Shown one piece after another: positions 46,000 through 56,621 of a stretch of 64,000 nt of DNA. Origin of the DNA: Bombyx mori (taxonomy: Eukaryota; Arthropoda; Insecta; Lepidoptera; Bombycidae). Under the pieces are notes generated by a model, which searched no databases, was not told the DNA's origin, and saw nothing but the letters and a program-made list of their open reading frames with translations. The stretch spans positions 8,258,501 to 8,322,500 of the forward strand of contig NC_085130.1 of assembly GCF_030269925.1 (NCBI RefSeq). The letters are read 5' to 3'. Position numbers and translations under genes: made by a program. The number at the start of each line of letters is the position of its first letter. Within the stretch, counting starts at the first letter, position 1.

Positions 46000-46410
46000 A
46001 AATAATAAAAAAACTGTTTCTCAACATAATTGTAACCCTATATTCCTGTTATCTAACGCGATTAGATTAGGTCTCCGCTTAAGAACTTCAAGTGAAAGAG
46101 CAATAAATAATAAAAGCCTTTTAAGAGAACACAAACATTTTAATGAACACACGCGCACACGTAAATACACACAGACGACACTACAACATTCATTCCACGT
46201 AGAACTAGTTACGCAAGCGACAGACATGTGTTGCTATCAAATATGTGGACTGGCTTGATACGAAGCTAGTGGATGCCCATTCCGAGCGAGTGTAGTTGTC
46301 CGGGACAATGTTCCCTTGGCTCACGACAGAAATTTTTATATAGCTACCTCAAACAGCGTCTAGTTTCGTGGGTCTGGTAGCTATTATTGCGCCATTTTGC
46401 CATTTCTTTA

Positions 46411-46650
46411 CTGGTGGTAGGACCTCTTGTGAGTCCGCAAGGGTAGGTACCACCACCCTGCCTGTTTCTGCCGTGAAGCAGTAATGCGTTTCGGTTTGAA
46501 GGGCGGGGCGGCAGTCGTGATTATACTGAGACCTTAGGACTTATATCTCAAGGTGGGTGGCGCATTTACGTCATAGATGTCTATTGGCTCCAGTAACCAC
46601 TTAACACCAGGTGGGCTGTGAGCTCGTCCACGCATTTAAGCAATAAAAAA
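46411..46650 (+). mobile_element. Bm1 SINE, short form (intron 1)
   Basis: Begins CTGGTGGTAGGACCTCTTG and ends GCAATAAAAAA. Confidence 0.92.
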
Positions 46651-46689
46651 ATTCTCATTGAAACTACTAGCAAATACCATCCCTGTATT

Positions 46690-46860
46690 TTAAGGGTAGG
46701 TGAAAAGTATCCATTTTATACCAGCCGTAAAGGACTTGCATTCGGATTCGAAGGGTGGGACAGATGAGACTTCGATCTAATATGTACTTCAAAATTTGGC
46801 CACGGTAAACGCGTTGACAACGACCACTTAAAAATATGTGGGCCGTGAGCTCGGTATTCC
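46690..46860 (+). mobile_element. Bm1-like fragment, very degenerate
   Basis: Words such as GGATTCGAAGGGTGGGACAG and CCACTTAAAAATATGTGGGC follow Bm1 order but are heavily altered. Confidence 0.4.
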
Positions 46861-46964
46861 ATTGGTGTACTTAATAAACAAAAAACAAAAACTGTACCAA
46901 ATTACAAAGGTAAGTATAGTATACCGGAATAATGTTGGTGTGATGTTTTGTAAACACGGATAGA

Positions 46965-47272
46965 TGATGACCGAGCTTTGCTCGTTTTTTTTTTTTTTAT
47001 AACGCCATCTTGTTGTGTCTTTAAAGCGGTTAGTTGCCCTCAATTAAGAAAAATAGTATTATTATTCGCCAATAGATGTCAGGAAGCGTCATAAAGTTGA
47101 TTATTGAAAACACGAATAAAACAACATTTTCTGAAAAGAAATCGTAGCTAGATCGATTTATCGCCCCCGAAAATCCCTGTATACTAAATTTTATGAAAAT
47201 CTTTGGAGCCGTTTCCGAGATTCAGATTATATATATATACAAGAATTACTCGTTTAAAGGTATAAGATACTA
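46965..47272 (-). mobile_element. Short Helitron, family H2 (intron 1)
   Basis: Contains GACCGAGCTTTGCTCG, whose GAGC/GCTC arms form the 3' hairpin, and CTCGTTTAAAGGTATAAGA at the other end. Confidence 0.72.
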
Positions 47273-47970
47273 TACCTGATTTTGATTCAAAAACAATACC
47301 AAGTATTTTAGTTTTTGAATTTACATATGTAAGTAAATCTCGATGGTCTGTGTGGTTCGCTTCAACACAGTCTAATGCAGTCAGGCTGTCTTGAAGGCGC
47401 CTTGGTAAAAATAATTTGAAAAAAATATATATATTGTCAATAGCTACACAAAAAAAAAGTATGAAATTCGGTTGACGAACAAAAGAGAAAATGATACATC
47501 ACTTTTTTGCCTTTATATTTATTCATATAGAGATTTGGTATTCGAGACATGTGCTATATCTTGCTTGTATTTCCAAAACTTAAATCACATTAGAAAACCA
47601 GATTTTCACTCTCCGTTATCCAAGGCATCGACAGCAGCTAACACCAGGTGCTAGGGAGTTTTTTGTACTCATCTACTTCAATGAAAATGCGTTTTAGAAT
47701 TTAATTTATCTGAGGATTAATTTTAAACAATCTAAACCAAAATGATGAGGTTCACAAACTCGATGGTCCGTATAAACGCCGGCAGAGACGTGTGTAGAGT
47801 CTCTTAGTCAGGGAGCGCGGTGCTTTATAATTAGGTAGCGCGGTGTGCACAAGCGGAGCGACTGTGACAGCGAGTAATAGAGTATAATCAATTACTATAC
47901 TCATATTTGAATACCTGCTATCGGAATCAATCTGCATAATAATCTGTTTGCTGTTTTCTTACTGAACCGT

Positions 47971-48216
47971 CTTTTTTTTTATTGCTTAGATGGGATGGAC
48001 GAGCTCACAGCCCACCTGGTATTAAGTGGTTACCGAAGCCCATAGACATCTACAACGTTAATGCGCCACCCACCTTGAGATATAAGTTCTAAGATCTCAG
48101 TATATTTACAACGGTTGCCCTACACTTTAAACCGAAACGCATTACTTGTTCACGGCAGAAATAGGCAGGGTGGTGGTACCTATCCGCGCGGACTCACAAG
48201 ATGTCCTACCACCAGT
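47971..48216 (-). mobile_element. Bm1 SINE, short form (intron 1)
   Basis: Minus strand, ending CCTACCACCAGT. Confidence 0.92.
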
Positions 48217-48689
48217 AAAACCTACCACCGTCTTACTGATAAATATCCTTCTTCTTCAGGGAAGTTGAGATTAATTCCATTGGCCTTAAGGTGAAGCAAA
48301 CCAGAACCCGTAAATCTTCTGTCGATTCCCCAAATTGGAATCAGGGTTTTATGAATTAAAATTGAAGTGAATCTTTCATACGCCATTGCTCATATTGGCC
48401 GTGGTTAGTGATAATGAAAGACTGGGTAATCGTGTGGATGTATGTAACACTCATTAGCTACTGTATCACCAAGTTAATTCGCAACTGGCATGGGATAGCA
48501 AGCGACTGGTGTTGCCAATGTTCATGAGCGACGATGGTATTAGGGTTGCATGTCTGTGATTAAAATGAAAAACTAACAATGAAGGTGTGATAATAAAACT
48601 TGCATTTCAAAACATGCTCTTAAGTCTGCATTCATTTTTAAAAGCCTTAATCTTCATTTTTTTTAAAGTGAAACATTACATTGTCTCAA

Positions 48690-48960
48690 ACTTTTTCGTC
48701 CGTGTGTTGCATGTCGCGTGACGGTCGACCGAGGAGTAGGGATAAAGTGAAAGGCGCTCGTCAGAGCAGCCAAGGCCAATATGGCGGCGCCTATAGTTCG
48801 CAGCAGCTGACCGTGTAGTGTATAGACTACTGCTCATTTGTGCCAGTGCTCCACGCTATTTTGTTTTATTTTTGTCAGTGTTTAATTTAAATGTTGTCAG
48901 AGTTAAAAATATCTATAATGTGAAAAAAAGTTTCACTTTTACCGTTGTCTCATAAAACCA
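48690..48960. promoter_or_regulatory. GC-rich patch with CCAAT and ATGGCGGC motif inside intron 1
   Basis: Contains GGCCAATATGGCGGCGCC, a CCAAT-type word fused to a YY1/Pho-like ATGGCGGC word, then two TGTCAG(T) initiator-like words. The ATG opens only a nine-codon ORF. A 10-bp inverted pair (AAAGTGAAAC at about 48667, GTTTCACTTT at about 48930) brackets it, so it may instead be a small mobile element. Function is not established. Confidence 0.25.
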
Positions 48961-49453
48961 CACAATCCTTTTTTTTATATGCTAGTTATAATTTCCTAAT
49001 AATAAAATGGAAATAGTATTTTAATATGCAACCAATAAACTGATCCGCACTTCGTCATTTATTAGCTAGCTAGAGTAATCAATAAACAGCGACATCGCCT
49101 TACATCTAATACGCTCACCGCTACCGCTTATCACTCGACGATAGCACAGGGTGCGTTCACCTCAGAAGAGTGTCTCGTCTCCATATAAGCAGACGCCCAC
49201 TTACCATCACGTATCATATTAGCTAACCATATACCGATGCTTTTGTTTTCAATTGAAGATTGGAGAAATCGATTTTCTATAAAGCGAAATATATGCACAT
49301 GGGTGAGCGCTGTAACGCGTGTTTCATGTGACATATTTTAAAAATTATTTTGTTGCTTTAGCTCATCTACTTGCTATATACGGTCTGGTCTTAACTTAAC
49401 GTTATAAAATGAAACACTTCCAATTATAATAGTTTATAATGGTTTATTTCTTA

Positions 49454-49804
49454 TTTTTTTATTGCTTAGATGGGTGGACGAGCTCACAGCCCACCTGATG
49501 TTAAGTGGTTACTGGAGCCCATAGACATCTACGACGTAAATGCGCCACCCACCCTGAAATGTAAGGTGGTAGGACCTCTTATGAGTCCACATGGGTAGGT
49601 ACTACTGCCCCGCCTATTTCTGCCGTGAAGCAGTAATGCGTTTCGGTTTGAAGGGCGGAGCAGCCGTTGTAACTACACTGAGACCTTAGAACTGATATCT
49701 CAAGGTGGGTGGTGCATTTACGTCGTAGATGTCTATGGGCTCCAGTAAGCACTTAACACTAGGTGGGCTTTGAGCTCGTCCACCCATCTAAGCAAAAAAA
49801 AAAA
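49454..49804. mobile_element. Two Bm1 copies in inverted arrangement (intron 1)
   Basis: A minus-strand 3' fragment (49454-49562) runs straight into a plus-strand short form (49565-49804). Both end in the TTGCTTAGATGGGTGGACG type tail, so the pair forms a foldback of about 100 bp per arm. Confidence 0.88.
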
Positions 49805-50266
49805 GCGAAGAGCCCCTTTGCTGATCCTTAATGTCTGTAATGGCTCTCAAATTGCTGGTACGAATTTGGCCCTATTTCTCTTGCATTAGTATCGGACTTT
49901 TGACTATCCCTTGAAGGTGGAGGCGAAGGTAGGCGGATTGTATTAAAGCCGAAGTGACTAAAACCTTATGTAGCTCAACAACTCTCGCTCAATAAGACCG
50001 AACTTACTTGAAGGGTGATTACATGACGCGTTTAATGCAGAGCGCATCTTTAGCCAGAATTCCGGAACACACTGTCTCAAGCATGATGGGCCACAGCCAA
50101 ATGCCTTCTACGTTAGCTTTGACATTTGTCCATAAGCAACAGTCACTACTAAGTACCTCGTTTGCCTCCAATCCTCGTAAACTTAATCGATTTCTAGATA
50201 GTTCTATATAAATATGTATATCTCAGCAATATTCAGTCGCCTTAGTGCATTGGCCTTGCATTTTTA

Positions 50267-50500
50267 CTGGTGGTAGGACCTCTTGTGAGTCCGCGCGGGT
50301 AGGTACCACCACCCTGCCTATTTCTGCCGTGAAGCAGTAATGCGTTACGGTCCGAAGGGTAGGGCAGCAGTTGTACTTACTTGAGACCTTAAAACTTATA
50401 TCTCAAGGTAGGTGGCGCATATACGTTGTGGATGTCTATGGGCTCCGGTAACCACTTAACACCAGGTGGGCTGTGAGCTCGTCCACCCACCTAAGCAATT
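50267..50500 (+). mobile_element. Bm1 SINE, short form (intron 1)
   Basis: Begins CTGGTGGTAGGACC and ends CCACCTAAGCAATT. Confidence 0.92.
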
Positions 50501-50724
50501 GACTGTGCGAGACTGTGTGAGGGATTATTGATGAGTGCGTATGAGGTCTTTCCGAAACAGGTTACCGTATACCGTGTTACGGTATAAGTCCTGAAATATT
50601 CCCATATATGTAGAAACGTGGACTTGTGCCTTACACATGAAGTGAATGGTTTTGATTGGAGCATTAGGGAATAGTGACGTATGAGCTTTTTAAGCCGCAT
50701 TACGCAGTCGAGGTAATTAATTAC

Positions 50725-51144
50725 ACTAGAGGTCACGCAGTAGTCGAAATTCGACTATAATTAATTGGAATTGTAAGTTTGTACACTATTATGATTGTAT
50801 TTTATACTTCTATAATCACAAATTTCGCCAAGACTACACTATAAAAAATATTAACAAAGACAAACAATATTTAATCTATTCTCAATTTGACAACAGACGT
50901 CAAGAACAAAAGTTTGACAATAAATAGTATGCATGCGTGTGTGCGTCAACTACATGGTATGTAGTGTGTGTAATGTTTTCTTTATTGATTTAATGTATCT
51001 TTTATGCATTATTTAAAAAAAATATTAGCATTGTGCACTTCTTCTCTATATTCTCTATAAGTGTGGAAAATTTCATACTCCTCCGTCCGCGCAATTTTCG
51101 TAAAAAGGGATACAAAGTTTTTGCTTCACGTATTAATATATAGA
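50725..51144 (-). mobile_element. Helitron H1 (intron 1)
   Basis: CTAGAGGTCACGCAGTAGTC to TTAATATATAGA, very close to the copy at 44834. Confidence 0.8.
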
Positions 51145-51696
51145 TTCTGCGGAATTCTTTGTGTATATGTCCCGGTGATTATTCTAATGTAATCGGACAT
51201 CGACCTCATTCACGGGGTAATATTTATAAAGTGAGATGGCTACTTGATACCAGATTGACCATGTTCTCAATTGACATTAAGATGTCTTTAAAGCCAATTG
51301 AGTGTTAACGATTTTGAAGTATCCGCAAATTAGTAATCGAGACAGGTTCAATTATGGATTGTCGAGTGTGAAGAAAACTGCGCTATTTTTAGGATTACCA
51401 TAAATAAGGTCTAGACTAAAAAAAATCCTTTTAATTCCACTCAATAGGTTTGTTTGTATTACAACAAAACAACAGAAGTGTGACGGATCTTGAGAGAAAA
51501 TACTTACTAATGATTAATACGATATTTTCTTCCGTATTATCGGGTATTTAGTACATTTACAATATGAAAATTTAGCAAAATTAGAAAGCTACAACAGATT
51601 TCCTTCACATAAGATTTGACAAGTTTTTTGTTTTTAAGACCATATTGCCAGACTAAGATCTCAAAAGCTACGTTCCATGACAAGAAGTATAAAGTT

Positions 51697-52134
51697 TGTT
51701 ATCGAGCAACACTTCCGGCCTCACATAATAAATTATTTACGAACTTAGGAAATATATAGAACTTATTATTCTTATAATATAATTAGTAATTTCATAATCA
51801 AGTAAATAGTTCATTCATATTTTCTTTATACTTATAATATTTTATTGGCGCCTTCCGCTTGACAGCTTCCGGCGCAATAAGCCTTAATGTTATTTGTTAC
51901 ATAATTCGATATTATTAAATAATAATTGTACGTAAATAATCAGCAGAATAATTAAGATGAACAATGTTTAATATTACCTACTCAGTTTGAAGATGATTGT
52001 ATAAATACCGACGGTTAGCATATCTCTATTGCATTCGTATTCTACCCACCATAACGTGTACTAAAGAGAATATATTATTTCGTGTGGATGTAAATTGTCT
52101 CAATTGTCGCCGCCACCCTGAGGATCCGTTTATA
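51697..52134 (+). repeat. 5' LTR of element 2
   Basis: 438 bp, with TGTATAAATACCGACGG as a probable core promoter and several AATAAT/AATAAA-like words. Identical by eye to the 3' LTR apart from lacking a 14-base segment present there. Confidence 0.88.
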
Positions 52135-52147
52135 CTTCAGAAGCGGG

Positions 52148-52594
52148 ATTATGCCAGGCCCATGCATTGACGGATTTGAGACCGCTGAGAAACACAGGCG
52201 ATACAAAATGCGACGTGTCACCCAAACCGATGCGGAGGTTATTCCAACGTTCCGGCCGGATGAAAAATCTAACAACGTCAAGGGATGGCTGCACAAGATC
52301 GACCAGTTGGATCACGTATATGGATGGGACAACAAAGACTGCCAGTTCATCATGCAGATATGTCTTCGTGGGTCGGCTAGGGATTGTGCGGTACACCACC
52401 GCAACTATACTACACATCCGCGAATGGCTACCACATGGAGAAGAGAAGGTGCTGTTGCTCCAGTTGCAAGAGGGACCGACTTTCAACCAAAGAAATGTTA
52501 CGCCTGCCGAAGAGAAGGTCATGAAACAAAGAACTGCAAAGAGCCGCGCTGCGAGATGTGCCATCGCCCGGGACACACGTCGGTCAGCTGATGG
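52148..52594 (+). pseudogene. gag remnant of element 2, internally deleted
   Basis: One frame gives a capsid-like start (FRPDEKSNNVKGWLHKID, with CLRGSARD further on) and then jumps to a CCHC zinc knuckle, CYACRREGHETKNC. A second knuckle begins CEMCHRPGHTSVS, but its last cysteine position is a TGA stop. Most of the capsid between the RD motif (about 52390) and the knuckles is missing, so this copy cannot make a full Gag. A second frame overlaps at 52167-52625 and is a shadow. Confidence 0.7.
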
Positions 52595-52639
52595 TATGCG
52601 GCCAGCTCTTCACACCCAAAAGTGAGTAATATCTTATTT

Positions 52640-52970
52640 ACAACATACAGCGTATGCAAAGATTTGCAAAAAAAAAAAATAGTGTTAATTAATGGCTCTA
52701 GTCTCATTGCATACATAGACATGGGCAGCAAATTAAATATTCTGTGTGGCATATGCTGATAAGTTAAAAAATTAAAGATTGTCTTCCGTGGTTACAATGA
52801 GAGGTTTTGGAGGCTCATACTCGTCGACCTCTTTAGGAACATCCCCGTGAATGTTCATATAGACAACATTATTGTGGCTTTGTGGAAATAACGAATTACG
52901 ACATCGCTGATATAGATTTAATAATCGGAGAATCAATGATTAATATCAATATCACAAAATTCTGTTAAAT
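52640..52970 (+). pseudogene. Retropepsin (protease) remnant of element 2
   Basis: Downstream of the knuckles one frame reads NGSSLIAYIDMGSKLNIL, matching the active-site strand of retroviral-type aspartic proteases but with DMG where DTG or DSG is expected. Further on, another frame reads EITNYDIADIDLIIGESM, which fits the closing LIIG strand. Stops and frameshifts separate the parts. From 52970 to 53360 only scattered pol-like words remain. Confidence 0.55.
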
Positions 52971-53363
52971 TCGTGGGTAGTAGTGAAACTTTTAATAGTA
53001 CTCTTAGTGAAATAAAATTACAGACAGACTTGTCCGATGTATTTAGGACACAGCTGTATAATATCACAGTAAAGTGCTGCTTTGGTACAAGTTTATCTCA
53101 ATATTAACACTAATGAAACATTTCTTATGAATTCTGTATATTTTGAGCTGGGCTGCATGTCCTATATACTTTTGGGTGGACTTGTAAGGTCGAAAGATTG
53201 CTTTTTAAAAATAATTAATATCTGAGACAAAATCATTGAATGGAAACATAATTGATTAATAAGCACGCGTGGAAATTATTACTAATAAAAATGAGTCGAC
53301 TCAGAATTGCAAGTATCTGATAAAACAAAATCAAACTATTTCAGGATAGAGGCTGCATCAGTT

Positions 53364-54569
53364 AACAATAAAAGCTGTGTTATATACAACAAATAAAAGC
53401 TGTGTTATATACAACAAATAAAAGCTGTGTGATGTACAACAAATAAAAGCTGTGTGATGTACAACAAATAAAAGCTGTGTGATGTACAACAAATAAAAGC
53501 TGTGTGATGTACAACAAATAAAAGCTGTGTGATGTACAACAAATAAAAGCTGTGTGATGTACAACAAATAAAAGCTGTGTGATGTACAACAAATAAAAGC
53601 TGTGTGATGTACAACAAATAAAAGCTGTGTGATGTACAACAAATAAAAGCTGTGTGATGTACAACAAATAAAAGCTGTGTGATGTACAACAAATAAAAGC
53701 TGTGTGATGTACAACAAATAAAAGCTGTGTGATGTACAACAAATAAAAGCTGTGTGATGTACAACAAATAAAAGCTGTGTGATGTATAACAAATAAAAGC
53801 TGTGTGATGTACAACAAATAAAAGCTGTGTGATGTACAACAAATAAAAGCTGTGTGATGTACAACAAATAAAAGCTGTGTGATGTACAACAAATAAAAGC
53901 TGTGTGATGTACAACAAATAAAAGCTGTGTGATGTACAACAAATAAAAGCTGTGTGATGTACAACAAATAAAAGCTGTGTGATGTACAACAAATAAAAGC
54001 TGTGTGATGTACAACAAATAAAAGCTGTGTGATGTACAACAAATAAAAGCTGTGTGATGTACAACAAATAAAAGCTGTGTGATGTACAAAAAAATAAAAG
54101 CTGTGTGATGTACAAAAAAATAAAAGCTGTGTGATGTACAAAAAAATAAAAGCTGTGTGATGTACAAAAAAATAAAAGCTGTGTGATGTACAAAAAAATA
54201 AAAGCTGTGTGATGTACAACAAATAAAAGCTGTGTGATGTACAACAAATAAAAGCTGTGTGATGTACAACAAATAAAAGCTGTGTGATGTACAACAAATA
54301 AAAGGTGTGTGATGTACAACAAATAAAAGGTGTGTGATGTACAACAAATAAAAGGTGTGTGATGTACAACAAATAAAAGGTGTGTGATGTACAACAAATA
54401 AAAGGTGTGTGATGTACAACAAATAAAAGGTGTGTGATGTACAACAAAAAAAAGGTGTGTGATGTACAACAAAAAAAAGGTGTGTGATGTACAACAAAAA
54501 AAAAAGGTGTATGACCTATGATAAATAAAAGGTGTGTGTGATCTAAGATAAATAAAAGGTGTGTCGTAT
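53364..54569 (+). repeat. 25-bp tandem array (about 45 copies), most units with AATAAA
   Basis: Unit ACAACAAATAAAAGCTGTGTGATGT repeated head to tail. Variants are grouped: TTATATAC units at the left edge, a block of five AAAAAAATAAAAG units (about 54088-54200), then GGTGTG in place of GCTGTG from about 54300 to the right end, and loose 26-28-base copies up to 54569. Grouping of variants points to local unequal exchange or replication slippage. Since 25 is not a multiple of 3 and the unit lacks minus-strand stops in any phase, three overlapping minus-strand ORFs of 355-433 codons appear; these are artefacts. Confidence 0.95.
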
Positions 54570-54697
54570 GAATTAGATAATATAAGATATAATTACTGCT
54601 TAAACATGTCAATTTCAGGTGCCATACACCAGCGACAAACCAGGCTCCAATAGCAGCGCTGATCGCCGTGGGACACGGCATACACAGGATGGCCGAA

Positions 54698-55149
54698 TGT
54701 TATCGAGCAACACTTCCGGCCTCACATAATAAATTATTTACGAACTTAGGAAATATATAGAACTTATTATTCTTATAATATAATTAGTAATTTCATAATC
54801 AAGTAAATAGTTCATTCATATTTTCTTTATACTTATAATATTTTATTGGCGCCTTCCGCTTGACAGCTTCCGGCGCAATAAGCCTTAATGTTATTTGTTA
54901 CATAATTCGATATTATTAAATAATAATTGTACGTAAATAATCAGCAGAATAATTAAGATGAACAATGTTTAATATTACCTACTCAGTTTGTATTAAAATA
55001 GGTCAAGATGATTGTATAAATACCGACGGTTAGCATATCTCTATTGCATTCGTATTCTACCCACCATAACGTGTACTAAAGAGAATATATTATTTCGTGT
55101 GGATGTAAATTGTCTCAATTGTCGCCGCCACCCTGAGGATCCGTTTATA
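54698..55149 (+). repeat. 3' LTR of element 2
   Basis: 452 bp. Contains 14 extra bases (after ACTCAGTTTG, about 54990) compared with the 5' LTR; otherwise the two match. An indel with no visible substitutions suggests recent insertion plus one later event, or a template difference during reverse transcription. Confidence 0.88.
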
Positions 55150-55335
55150 AGTTGTATAAATTTTTGGAAAATTTGCTGTGAATTAGCTACTTGTGTATTT
55201 AGTTTGTTTGGTTCTATATTAGCTACAGCTTTATTAAAAGCAAATGCTAGTCCAAATGTCTGAGTCGAAACCTGTGTATATGCTCTTACTGTTAAGCCTT
55301 AAAAAGAAATACATTTTATGCGATGTCATAATTAA

Positions 55336-55618
55336 CTAAGACGACCCGCCCTCGCTTCGCTTCGGAAACATCAAAAAACACACATGAAACCAAAAAAATT
55401 AAATAAAAAATTTTTTAAAAACGTAGCCTATGTTCATCAGGGACAATGTCGGCATCTAATGGAAAAAGAATTTTTCAAATCGGTGCAGTAGTTTCGGAGC
55501 CTATTCGAAACAAACAAACAAACAAATCTTTCCTCTTTATAATTATCCTCTTTATAATTATATATAATATATATAATATATAATATTATTATTATTATAA
55601 TTATAATATTAGTATAGA
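55336..55618 (-). mobile_element. Short Helitron, 3' end degraded (intron 1)
   Basis: GACGACCCGCCCTCGCTTCG on the left (CTAG altered to CTAAG) and TTCCTCTTTATAATTATC... TTAGTATAGA on the right, with a (TA/ATT)n expansion at 55555-55610. Confidence 0.62.
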
Positions 55619-56189
55619 AAAGTACAATTTCAAGACAAAATACAATCCATACAAGATCTGTGAGTGGTATGGCTTTAAAACGGATATAGGATGTACTCGG
55701 ACACTTTTAGTGCCACCTAGGGTTCTTATAGCCCTTCAAACTATAGGCCTAGTGGGTGTAATGCTGATGACCTCCCACATCAAAGGATGAGCTAGAATGA
55801 CTTGTAGCGAAGGAAGTAATTGAGGAGATACGTGATCATACAAAACCTTAGAAAGTCCAAATGGTATTTCTAAATAGATAATTCTACCAAAAAAAAAACA
55901 TCAAGATAACAGAACGTAGGTAACTTTCAACGAAAATTGTTTTGGAGTAGATAGATATGTTAAGTAACTTTCTAGATATGGAATATTTTCAAAACCGTTT
56001 AGGGTTAAGTGACCCAAACTATTAGGGCCAGTGTAGTCTGATATAGGAAATAAAAATATTAATTTTAAGTTCTATTCGAGGTATAAAGAAAATAATTATT
56101 TGGATATACATTTTTTATTGTGATTTTTTATTGATAAAAAATATATAAGTTATTTTTTGTACTTTATTACAATTAATTAAGGTTAAAGA

Positions 56190-56418
56190 CGTAAAGCGTA
56201 TTTTGTTAGTTTTTTTAAATTATTATTTAATTTTCATTTTTGAGATGAATTACAACTTTTTCATATTTTTTTTAATACTGAATTGTCATCGGTCCTTAAT
56301 AAGTACCTATACCAAATTTCGAGTTAATCTGACGTTTTGAAGGGGGTCAAAATCATGTTTAAAGATTCCGTTACAAACATACATACCTACGTCTGAAGCT
56401 AATAAAAGCGTATTAAAA
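56190..56418. mobile_element. Foldback/MITE element F1 fragment abutting exon 2
   Basis: AAAGCGTATTTTGTTAG to CTGAAGCTAATAAAAGCGTATT. The right end is about 38 bases before the exon 2 acceptor AG. Confidence 0.75.
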
Positions 56419-56455
56419 ATGAATTCAATTATAGTAATACTTTCTTCTTTTCCAG

Positions 56456-56605
56456 TGCTGGCCACGACAGCAGCCTTCCAACAGCAGTACTTCAGGGTGG
56501 TTCCTCGAAGCCTGCGAGTTCAGGAGGGCTCAGAGGCGGTCCTCGAGTGCGCTGTAGCCAATCTAGCAGGCCAGGTGCAGTGGGCCAAAGATGGATTTGC
56601 ACTTG
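56456..56605 (+). CDS. sns: sns/hibris/nephrin-like adhesion protein, coding exon 2 (N-terminal half of Ig domain 1)
   Basis: Exon between TTTTCCAG (ends 56455) and donor G|GTATG (56606), phase 1 at both ends. It encodes residues 14-63: the end of the signal peptide, then the start of the mature protein (FQQQYF...) and the first half of an Ig domain with the B-strand Cys45 in LEC and core Trp56 in VQWAKDGFALG. A VQW-KDGFALG motif is typical of the first Ig domain of the fly proteins Sns and Hbs and of vertebrate nephrin, which act in myoblast fusion and in nephrocyte or podocyte slit diaphragms (family knowledge). Roughest/Kirre-type partners have a different sequence here. sns versus hbs cannot be decided from one domain. 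A foldback MITE ends about 40 bases before the exon and a Bm1 SINE begins about 16 bases after it. Confidence 0.88.
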
Positions 56606-56621
56606 GTATGTTTTATTTTTA

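Larger units (their letters stand above)
51697..55149 (+). mobile_element. LTR retrotransposon, element 2 (non-autonomous, decayed, sense to host gene)
   Basis: Two LTRs (51697-52134 and 54698-55149) begin TGTTATCGAG and end CCGTTTATA. A 4-bp target duplication AGTT flanks the element (51693-51696 and 55150-55153), as expected for Ty3/gypsy-type integration. The interior starts CTTCAGAAGCGGGAT, nearly the same as element 1, again suggesting a tRNA-Leu primer. Order: gag remnant with zinc knuckles, retropepsin remnant, 25-bp tandem array, short pol-like tail. The reverse transcriptase, RNase H and integrase core is missing. It lies in intron 1 of the sns-like gene. Confidence 0.88.
39765..56455 (+). 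other. Intron 1 of the sns-like gene
   Basis: GTAAGT at the left end and TTTTCCAG at the right end. It is 16.7 kb long and mostly transposable elements: Bm1 copies, LINE ends, Helitrons and a sense-strand LTR retrotransposon with a 25-bp tandem array. I see no further coding exon inside it; the short ORFs are accounted for by repeats. Confidence 0.75.

Noticed and set aside
53364..54569. CRISPR-like array
   Set aside because: Short direct repeats without unique spacers, in a eukaryotic genome inside an LTR element.
53358..54681. Three overlapping minus-strand ORFs of 355-433 codons
   Set aside because: They read a 25-bp tandem repeat with no minus-strand stop in any phase. All frames give the same cyclic peptide, so they reflect period and composition, not coding.
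56419..56455. ATG at 56419 as a start codon for exon 2
   Set aside because: It lies upstream of a good splice acceptor (56455), inside the intron next to the MITE end. Joining exon 1 gives a far better signal peptide and no unexplained residues.
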